Of a DNA stretch of 25,000 bases, positions 18,129-25,000 are shown piece by piece. Numbering within the stretch: position 1 is the stretch's first letter; each line of letters starts with the position of its first letter. Where the stretch lies: assembly GCA_003427395.1 (NCBI GenBank), contig BFEA01000465.1:895189-920188 (forward strand). The letters run 5' to 3'. The notes beneath the pieces were generated by a model that did no database searches, was not told the DNA's origin, and saw nothing but the letters and a program-made list of their open reading frames with translations. The stretch is from Chara braunii (taxonomy: Eukaryota > Streptophyta > Charophyceae > Charales > Characeae). Both the position numbers and the translations under genes were made by a program.

Positions 18129-19480
18129 GGTCCCACTAGACAAGAGGATAGGATTAAGCTCCTGAATCTGGACGTGTTTTAAGCAGACATGCAGAAAAGC
18201 AGTTCTATCATGATTTTCTGCACCCTTTCCACAGATCCAGATCCAGGCGTTCAATCCAATCGGCTTTGCTAGTTGGACCTGGGCCCAGAGGTCATGATGT
18301 CTTATCGCCCACCTGCAGGTGGGGAGGAGCCCCCACATGTTCTCTCGTGAACACGGTTCTGGCTGCAACGGGGTTCCCGGTAGCACTATATCAAGCATAA
18401 ACACAATAATCCAGAAGAAGATGATGTGAGTTTTAATATCATGACGTCACCAACTCCTTCCCCACTCACCCTGATCTAACACCATCAGGGAATTCTCAAC
18501 CCTTCTACTCATACGTCACTCAAGTTGAGGAAAACAGTGTTCCTACTGCTTTTTATACTAGTTCTATCCTACTTCTCGCCTCATCATGCTCCGTGGGACC
18601 AAAATTTGGCGTCACCAAAAGTACGATCCCCCACCTCCCATTATCACGACTTGATTCGTACCATTTAATCCGGCTCCAGTCAGGCCGGAGAGCCATAAAT
18701 TCATTCAGCCGGGAAGTCACCCAGGTTCGAAGTTCGATAATGCTTCCTGCATCGGGAATGCTTCGCCGCCAACTTCGTCACGGCTGTTAATCCACCACGG
18801 GTGGTGGACCAGGTTCGCATGTTACCAACACCCTCGTATGGTAGCCCCCGCTTGTGCCTCTGTTCCGCCGGATTTCGATTTCTTCTGGATACGATCTTTC
18901 CTGTCTTTTTTAGCGCCAGCATCCCGATCTCGTCGGTCCAGAGAACGTCATAGGGATTTAAAAGCCAGAGACACGTCTGGATTCAGATTTTTGACGGTGC
19001 ACGCTTTGCCTCCGCATTCTGATTGCAGCTTCTTCATCCGCCCGGGGCCGTAGAACAAGTTCATGCGAAATATGTAAAATATGCAACCCCCGACCTACGC
19101 ATGCTACAACTTTGACCATTCCACCGCTTTGTCCTTATCGGTTGTTCTGCCGGATTTCGGTTTCTTCCGAATTCGATCTCTTTGCCCCTTCACCGTCTTA
19201 TAGTGCTGCCGGATCCCGGTAGCACTATAATTAGGCGTAGTGTGGTAGATAGGTACTGTGAGGTGAAATTGATTGAAGAATGTAGCTCACTTAAAAAAAA
19301 AAAAAAAAAGGAAAAAAAAAAGGGATCACCCCAAGTGCAAACACTGGGGGCAACACCAGTACTTGTTCCCCAAAATCACAAAGGGTCCTATGTGCACAAC
19401 ACAGATTTGATTGGTCATTCACATGTCACAAAGTTTTGCATGGTTAGTTATTCCTTTATATGTTGAGGCTTTCATCGAGT
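18129..19480. other. Non-coding interval with hairpins and repeats
   Basis: No gene recognised. It contains a perfect 8-bp-arm hairpin (18791-18808, tccaccac gg gtggtgga), two related blocks (about 18861-18900 and 19142-19185, both with tgtt.cgccggattttc-like words followed by tttctt), and a 31-bp imperfect palindrome at 19199-19229. A-runs are at 19291-19308 and after. Confidence 0.5.
18376..19229. repeat. Repeated 15-mer and palindrome, cccggtagcactata
   Basis: cccggtagcactata occurs at 18376-18390 and 19215-19229. An inverted near-copy, tatagtgctgccgg, is at 19199-19212, so the last two form a palindrome. The pair 18376-18390 / 19199-19212 could be terminal inverted repeats of a 0.84-kb non-autonomous element. 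No flanking duplication was found. Confidence 0.5.
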
Positions 19481-19660
19481 GGCTGCCCAATTCACGATTG
19501 AGATCCAGGATGAGCAGGGGTTCATGCTCAGCACTGGTGCCTGCAACCGTGACCGCTGTCCGGTCAGGTCACTCTGCCAAGATGGTAGAAGGGTGATGGC
19601 CGCTGGTGTTTAAGACTAAGGTAGGATAGGGGGAGTGGGGGTGTGCTGGGGAGAATTGAC
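19481..19660. repeat. Repeat family T, copy 1
   Basis: The last part (gtgcctgcaaccg, gtccggtcagg, agggtgatggccgctgg, aaggtaggatag, ggtgtgctggggagaattgacg) aligns with 20680-20800. It runs directly into SINE copy 2. No coding potential is recognised. Confidence 0.6.
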
Positions 19661-19836
19661 GAGAGGTCAATGTGCATTGTGGTCTGAGGTTGTGGGTTCA
19701 AAACTCTGCGCCTCTGCGCAGAGACACCAGCGGACGTTTACATAACGCACGGTCACTTGCATACCCCCTTGAGCTGATGAAGGTAAGCTATTACAGACAC
19801 TGCCCGTGCACCACCCAAGGGATCTTGTCCACGGTG
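19661..19836 (+). mobile_element. tRNA-derived SINE, copy 2 (5' truncated)
   Basis: Starts within the tRNA-like head: tgcattgtggtctgaggttg then tgggttcaaaactctgc, a good B-box/T-arm (19694-19706). The body gacgtttacataacgc...ggtaagctattacagacact and ...cttgtccacggtg aligns with the minus-strand copy at 15022-15220. The A-box region is missing, so this copy is 5' truncated or replaced by repeat T. Decayed and not a tRNA gene. Confidence 0.75.
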
Positions 19837-20600
19837 TTGTATGTTGGGTCTTGACGCTGCGTGGGTTGCTTGTGACTGTTGGTCTTGGTTGTTCTGCTGA
19901 TGTCCCTGGTCTGGCATATCATACATATGGACCGTTTGCGATTGTTGCACACACAGTAGAGTCTTTTGGTTACATGCTATGGATTACGAGTTCGAGTCTG
20001 GCTCGGGACTTTGGGGGGGTCTTCCATAACTTAGCCCGTCATCCCTTCACATACTATATACACGGTTCATTGGTTCCAATACACAGTCTACGCGTACTGA
20101 CACATAGCTTCCTCTACATAGTACTGCACATATCCAGCCTCTGGGCACATACATCTCGCAACACAGCTCGTAGTACATCCTCAGCCTCTGGGTATATGTA
20201 CACCTCTACATGCTATACAATGCCTATGGGCACTCACACAGCCTACTGGTGCATCTGCAGACCACTATACTACCTGGTCAGGGGGGGTCTGGTAACCGAG
20301 TGGGGTCTAGCACACATTTCAGTGGGAGCAGGTAGGTTGGATAGCGTGCCATTGGGTGTGGTTCCTGATGATGCTCGGGTAGAACCGCTTGGTTGTCTCA
20401 GGGGCTCTGCTCTTGCTTGGCTCGGACTCCAGGGTAGGGTAGGGATATAAGCCGCTCTGGCTAGTCCGAGTTCCACATAACCTTGGTCAAGTTAGGGGAA
20501 GGACGGTAGGATGTGTCCATGGGCGCCAGCCTGCCTCGCCTAGGTGCGTGTGGCAGCTTATCGGGTAGACTCTCTGACTATTGGGCCTGTACAAGACTGC
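19837..20600. other. Non-coding interval, no gene seen
   Basis: Open frames here have no family resemblance. A T-arm-like gagttcgagtctgg (19988-20001) and an A-box-like ggtaaccgagtggggtct (20292-20309) were seen but do not form a tRNA. An 8-bp inverted pair (ctcggact 20421-20428 / agtccgag 20463-20470) is present. Confidence 0.4.
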
Positions 20601-20805
20601 TTGAGCCTGGCGTGCAACGTTCCTGTAAGGCAAGGTTCTTCCGCTTCCGCATCCACTAGGGCTGGGGACTGCGCAGCCTTGCTGCCTGTCACTGCTATTC
20701 GGTCCAAGTTGCTCTCTATACTGGCAGGGTGATGGTCCTGAGTGCTGGTCACACTGAGGTAGGATAGTACAGATATGGGGTGCGCTAGGAGTATTGACGT
20801 GAGGA
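20601..20805. repeat. Repeat family T, copy 2
   Basis: gctgcctgtcactgctattcgg, cagggtgatggtcctgagtg, gaggtaggatag, ggggtgcgctaggagtattg and gtgagg parallel 19525-19660 in the same order with substitutions and small indels. It lies directly 5' of LINE-IV, as copy 1 lies 5' of SINE copy 2. Confidence 0.6.
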
Positions 20806-20841
20806 TGGGTTGGGAGGTGGCCTCACCTTGTCAGGAGAGCG

Positions 20842-21279
20842 GTCAATACCAACGCCATACTGAATCAAAGATGGGAGAAACATCTCCCGGGGAGCTGACA
20901 AGTACACACGGTGCCTCCATGGAAACTCCCCCTGGACATAAGAAACACTCGCATCCGAAGTATGCAACGGCTCCTCTACTACCACACCCTCCCAGTCAAC
21001 AAGTGGGTCAGTAGGCGAGGCCGGGCGGCAGCCAGGCGATATTTTGGTGACCTCTGCGCAATCTGTGACGATGGCTTACAGGAAGACCTGCCACACTGCC
21101 TCCTGTACTGCCTGAAAGTGCGCAAGCTATGGGCCACGACTGAAGCTCTGCGGCTGATAGTGAACACTATACCGTTGCCGGACAATGGGACCACTCGCCT
21201 CACGGGGTTGTCAGAACCAAATTGCACAGACAAGTGGCAGAGGACCCTTTTCCATAGGCTACGTCGGCTGACATTATGA
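20842..21279 (+). pseudogene. LINE-IV ORF2 tail with zinc knuckle (fragment, separate lineage)
   Basis: Plus-strand frame: NTNAILNQRWEKHLPGS, a stop at 20896, then VPPWKLPLDIRNTRIRSM, QRLLYYHTLPVNKWVSRRG, a zinc-knuckle signature CAICDDGLQEDLPHCLLYC and LKVRKLWATTEALRLI, ending at a stop at 21279. The pattern (W-rich lead-in, aromatic-rich QRLL..HTLPVNKW, CxxC then HC...C, then LW) is that of the zf-RVT region of plant-type LINE ORF2. The wording differs from LINE-I/II/III/V (LQWQI.HRCLPTNDW), so it is a second LINE lineage. A T-rich stretch follows at 21283-21305. No RT or endonuclease is left. Confidence 0.75.
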
Positions 21280-21711
21280 GGATTTTTTTTTTCTTCTTTT
21301 TTTTTCAACCATCGGAAGGAAAAACCTCAAGTTGATCCAGCTGGAGTTAATAGCAAGTGGCCGATGCCTGCCAAAATACTTGGCGCCAATCGCATCCACC
21401 CCAACTCCCTCCATCCCGGTCTCATCCATCCTTCCTTTTTTTTTTTTTTTTTTTTAAATGAAAAGCTGAAAAGCAACTGAAGCACCTGCTCCAGCAAATG
21501 AAGGAACTAAAATTACATCATCAGGAATTCTGGAACATATCCAACATAAATGATCTCCGAGAAGTTGCACAGACAAAACTTGACAAAACTATCTTCAATC
21601 ACGGCTGATTTCTGAGACAGTCATCGATATGTGCATTCATGTCCTCGTTTGACACAGCCTCTGGTAGTTGTTGCTGAGAAACCGGGCACGTCACCAACTT
21701 AGATTGCTTAA
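21280..21711. other. Non-coding interval with T-runs
   Basis: T-rich stretch 21283-21305 and a T-run at about 21436-21456. No gene or RNA recognised. Confidence 0.45.
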
Positions 21712-22625
21712 GTCCGTCCTCGTAAAGAATTCCAGAGGACCGCTTCTCAGCAGGGAGTGAGTACCATCATCACCCTCAAGTTCCTTGCCCCCACAAGAAC
21801 TCCAGTCTCCGTCCTCAAAGGGGTGAAACTAGCACTACCCAAAGCCAATCGTGCCAGAGCTCGTCCTCATGGGCTGGTACCCATTGGACAGCCTAAACTA
21901 CCCAACGCCAATCACATCTGATAAAAGCTCCCCCCAAAGCGGTACCCGTCAAGCAGCCCTATTCCATCCCCCTCTCTGTCCTTGCGAAGAATCATTCCAT
22001 GCCCCGTCTCCCTACTCCAAAACAGATCCCCCAAAACCCTACAAGATGTTTCACTTGACTATCCCTATGAGGCCCTTGTTAAAACTCGGACGAAACTCTG
22101 ACGAGAGAATAGGACAAATTTAAGAAAACAAAAAGCCCCTGAAACAGACAACCCGAGCAATCCTGCCTCCATCATCGAAAGGAAGAACCACATTACTCCT
22201 CCCAAACTCCGTCCTCGTAAAAAAATTCAGAGGACCGCTTCTCAGCAGGGGGTAAGCACCATCATCACCCTGAAATTCCTTGCCCGCACAAGAATTCCAG
22301 TCTCCGTCCTCAAGAGGGTGAAACAACACTACCCAACGCCAATCGCGCCAAAGCTCACCCTCATCAGCCGGTACCCATTGGACAGCCTAAACTACCCAAC
22401 GCCAATCACATCTGGTAAGAGCTCCCCCTAGCCGGTACCCATTAAGCAGCCCTATTCCATCCCCCCTCCGTCCTTGCGAAGAATCATTTATGCCCTTTTC
22501 CCCGATTTCAAAACAAATCCCCCAAGACCCTACAAGATGCTCCACTTGACCCTCCCATGGGGCCCTTGTTCGAAAATCTGACAAAACTCTCACGAAAAGA
22601 AATAGGACAAATTTGAAAGACAACA
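21712..22625. repeat. Direct duplication of a 0.41-kb unit
   Basis: Unit 1 (about 21712-22125) and unit 2 (about 22207-22625) are offset by 495 bp and match along their length, roughly 85-90% by eye. Shared words include gaggaccgcttctcagcagg, accatcatcaccct, ggtacccattggacagccta, actacccaacgccaatcaca and agcagccctattccatcccc. About 80 bp (22126-22206) lies between. Inside each unit ccgtcctc occurs twice. No ORF spans either unit and no LTR signature was recognised. Confidence 0.88.
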
Positions 22626-22834
22626 TATCTCGACTAAAAAAACCATAGGAATTCAATTGCGAGTAAAAAATAGATATATGCAATTACGAAAAAAAATACG
22701 GATTTCGGCTTAGATATCCGGAAATGATTTTCAAAGTAGATACTCGAACCTCCACTATGATTAGGACATATTTGAGAAGAAATTTTCAGAAAAAAGTCAA
22801 GGATTCACTCAAATAGTAAATCAGAAGAACACTA
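22626..22834. other. A/T-rich spacer before LINE-V
   Basis: No gene. aggacatatttgagaagaaa (22765-22784) echoes the aggacaaattt ends of the duplicated units just upstream. LINE-V homology begins at about 22835. Confidence 0.4.
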
Positions 22835-24698
22835 CTGAATGTCATCAGCCGAGTGGCCTGGGATTCCATTATCCAACCAAAGGCGGGAGGAGGCTTAGGG
22901 ATTCTAGACCCGGCTATGCAGGTACAAGCCTTGCGAATCAAATGAATCAAGAAACTCATCTTTGCCCCCTAGAGCCCATGGTGTGCCTTGGCCCTGGAAC
23001 ATCTTGCCCGGATAGCCCCGACAGCCCCCCGTGCAACCCACCCACTCACTTGGCCAGAAGACCGCTTTTGGACAATCCCGCGTAAACTCCCAGACGGAAG
23101 AAGGAGCAGAAGAAGGAGGGGGTCGGCCATTAGACAACTTTTGGCCATCCCTGCTGCAACCCTGGCGTAGTCTCCCGCTTCCAGACAGGACCCAACCTGG
23201 TCGATGGGAGGAAGTATACCGTCAGCCCCTCTTTGGCAACAGATGGATAACAGATACAGAGGTTCGTGTGAGGATAAGTTCAGCCCCGCCATGGAAAAAC
23301 TGGGTCAAACATGGTATTCTTAGGGTTGGAGACCTCTGGGACACTGACAGACAAACATGGAAGACTGGGGACCAAATGCTAGACATCTTGCGGTACTGCC
23401 ATCGGGTCGAGGAGTCCTTGGAAAACCTCATTGAAACCATCCCGCTGGAATGGTATCGGATCCTCAAGAGAGGCCCCACTTTAATAGAAGGGGACTGGGT
23501 GACGATCGCAGGGACCCCACACCTGATTGGATTGATCCATATGGTCTCCCCCCAAATGATCCTGATCGAACACCACACCATCACAAAACTACATACCCTC
23601 CAAGCAATGGAGGCACCATTTGTATGGAAGAGCAGAACAACGGCTAACAGAGTGAGAGTCCTGGAAGAAAAGGGACACAGGGTGGCCTTCCAGCCAGATA
23701 AACCTATCCAGGACTTGGCCTTGGACCCGGCAGAATGGGCATGGCAGCCCCCCCGACGAAGGGGCACCCCCGGAGAGAGCCACATTAGCCTGCACCTCTT
23801 AACGGTCGAATCAACCTATAAAATGCTTTGACCCAAACGCCACTTGAGGGATATAATTAATGATAGATGGGCCAAACATCTGAATCTTGACCGCTCTCTC
23901 TTGACACCGATTCAATGGTTCAAGGAACAAAAGTATAAGCTAATGAAAATTACCTCGCTACAATGGCAGATAGCTCACCGCTGCCTGCCGACTAACGATT
24001 GGTTGATTGACCAAACAAACCTTGAACAAAGAGGCCTGCTGCTCCCATGGTGCCAGCAATGCCAGAGCCTCTTCCCCTTCCACAAGAAGGCAGAAACCAT
24101 TGAACACATCTTCATGCAGTGTCCGATCGCCCAGTTCATATGGAGATGGTGGGACCGTATCTGGCGGAAGATGGAACCAGATATTCCCTGACCCTGGTCA
24201 TGGCAAGCCATTCTAGCCGGACACTGGCCCCAGACAGAGACTGCCACGTCCTTCACCGAAAACATGTATAGAATAGGAAGGAGGGAAGTGATGTGGGCAC
24301 TTTGGTGGCAAAGATGCACTCTAACCATGGAAAAAGTACGGGTAGAAGGCACGGAGATTACAGAACAAATCCATCAGCAAATACGCCTAGACCTCACACG
24401 CAGGTGGTTAGATGCAAAAGAACAACTGGATCTTTTTAAGCAAACAAGAGATGTCGGGAGAAGGATAACAGAATTTTGCAAGGACTGGGTATGGGGGGAA
24501 AGGGAAGGTTGGATTGCAAAAGTAGTATGGGGCGGGGATCAAGAGGATGGGTTAAAGAACTTAGAAGAAATGAGGGACTACAGGCTGGTTTTCAAGGATT
24601 GGACTAACATTGAGGCCTCATTCCCATTACGGCCCCCCATGGATTTCCCGGACCCCTTCCCCCCCCACGCCCTGTCACTGGCAGAGATCTTGGCCTGA
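22835..24698 (+). pseudogene. LINE-V ORF2 tail: connection region, zinc knuckle, C-terminus (5' truncated)
   Basis: Plus strand. It starts in the region just after the reverse transcriptase: NVISRVAWDSIIQPKAGGGL, a stop at about 22943, and LALEHLARIAP, EDRFWTIPRKLP (to about 23130). A frameshift leads to 23130-23831: DNFWPSLLQPW, RWEEVYRQPLFGN, ILRVGDLWD, IPLEWYRILKRGPTLIEGDW, VRVLEEKGHRVAFQP, LALDPAEWAWQPP and LLTVESTYKML, then a stop. The next frame (23844-24191) holds the zf-RVT region: WAKHLNLDRSLLTP, ITSLQWQIAHRCLPTNDW, CQQC, TIEHIFMQCP and FIWRWWDRIW. After a stop at 24189, 24264-24698 encodes a basic helical C-terminus (RREVMWALWWQRCTL, EQIHQQIRLDLTRRW, DYRLVFKDWTNIEASFPLRP). It is the best preserved of the LINE tails, with frame breaks at few points. 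No RT or endonuclease. Confidence 0.9.
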
Positions 24699-25000
24699 GC
24701 GACAAATGATATCCTATCCTTCCCCCACCCACCTGACACCCGCCTCCCCCGTGTTTCCTGACCCATTCGACCCATTCGTCCCTGGCCACGCGAGGAACCC
24801 CTCCCTGGAGCCCCCTGGGGAGGATCCCGCTTGCTCATCACACCTGCTATCGTCCACTGATGCAGACAGCAGGGACAGTCAGCAAGTTGGCGGCGACAGT
24901 CGGCAAACCCAATCATGGGTGCTGGGGGGTTCGATCATGAGAAGGTTACTACAAGTACAGATGACAGTTGCAGATTCAAGCAAGTAGGGATAATCCCTAC
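24699..25000. other. Probable LINE-V 3' UTR and flank
   Basis: C/T-rich sequence following the LINE-V stop. A plus-strand open frame over 24610-24987 overlaps the LINE-V end in another frame and is Pro/Ser-rich without family resemblance, so it was not taken as a gene. No poly(A) tail is reached before the window ends. Confidence 0.4.
24984..25000. repeat. Perfect 17-bp palindrome at window end
   Basis: gtagggataatccctac is its own reverse complement around a central A. It may continue past the window. Confidence 0.8.

Noticed and set aside
19291-19323. A-runs as the tail of another retroposon
   Set aside because: No repeated body upstream and no flanking duplication; left as simple sequence.
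19940-20015. Possible tRNA around gagttcgagtctgg
   Set aside because: A T-arm-like word is present, but T-stem pairing is poor, no acceptor stem partner was found and no anticodon arm could be placed.
20284-20350. A-box-like ggtaaccgagtggggtct
   Set aside because: No B-box at a fitting distance and no cloverleaf.
23222-23785. Minus-strand 187-residue frame
   Set aside because: It is the shadow of LINE-V ORF2 on the opposite strand.
24578-24987. Frames of 112 residues (minus) and 125 residues (plus) at the right end
   Set aside because: They overlap the LINE-V C-terminus in other frames and are Pro/Gly/Ser-biased without motifs.
1-25000. Prokaryotic systems: CRISPR, operons, phage or toxin-antitoxin loci
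   Set aside because: No regularly spaced repeats with unique spacers, no gene clusters with short spacing and no intact bacterial-type ORFs; the content is eukaryotic retroelements.

Overview
The window looks like gene-poor, repeat-rich nuclear DNA of a eukaryote. No intact host gene, rRNA or tRNA gene is visible, and nothing is bacterial (no operons, no Shine-Dalgarno-led ORFs, no CRISPR). It holds dense A/T homopolymers, two long (GA)n tracts, a (TA)n tract, and non-LTR retrotransposons whose ORF2 ends in the plant-type zf-RVT zinc-knuckle region. This points to a streptophyte (land plant or charophyte alga). The species cannot be told from the sequence, and that lineage call is inference.

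Layout. 221-4010 (minus): LINE-I, a decayed ORF2 split by a 1.18-kb insertion (1442-2624) flanked by an imperfect 10-bp duplication. 4011-6678: non-coding DNA with two copies (4992-5143, 6247-6416) of a small poly(A)-tailed family called S1 here, and two tandem-repeat arrays. 6679-8954 (minus): LINE-II, split by a 548-bp poly(A) retroposon (R, 8167-8714) with a perfect 15-bp target-site duplication. 8955 to about 13800 (minus): LINE-III, the most complete element, with remnants of endonuclease, reverse transcriptase and zf-RVT region. 13800-20840: non-coding repeats, including further S1 copies, a second R copy, two copies of a tRNA-derived SINE, two diverged copies of another repeat, a (GA)n tract and several hairpins. 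20842-21279 (plus): LINE-IV, a zf-RVT fragment of a different lineage. 21712-22625: a 0.41-kb direct duplication. 22835-24698 (plus): LINE-V, a 5'-truncated ORF2 tail with frameshifts and stops.

How the parts relate. LINE-I, -II, -III and -V share the same ORF2 architecture, including a conserved stretch between reverse transcriptase and zinc knuckle. The R retroposon ends in a short hairpin (GGGC, 5-nt loop, GCCC) just before its poly(A). LINE-III has the same hairpin at its 3' end, so R may have been copied by LINE machinery. The S1 family carries a 19-nt hairpin with a 7-nt loop in all eight copies or fragments seen, and two of them show paired stem changes that keep the base pairing. These structured, poly(A)-linked small elements are the most interesting content. 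The coding sequences are all decayed.
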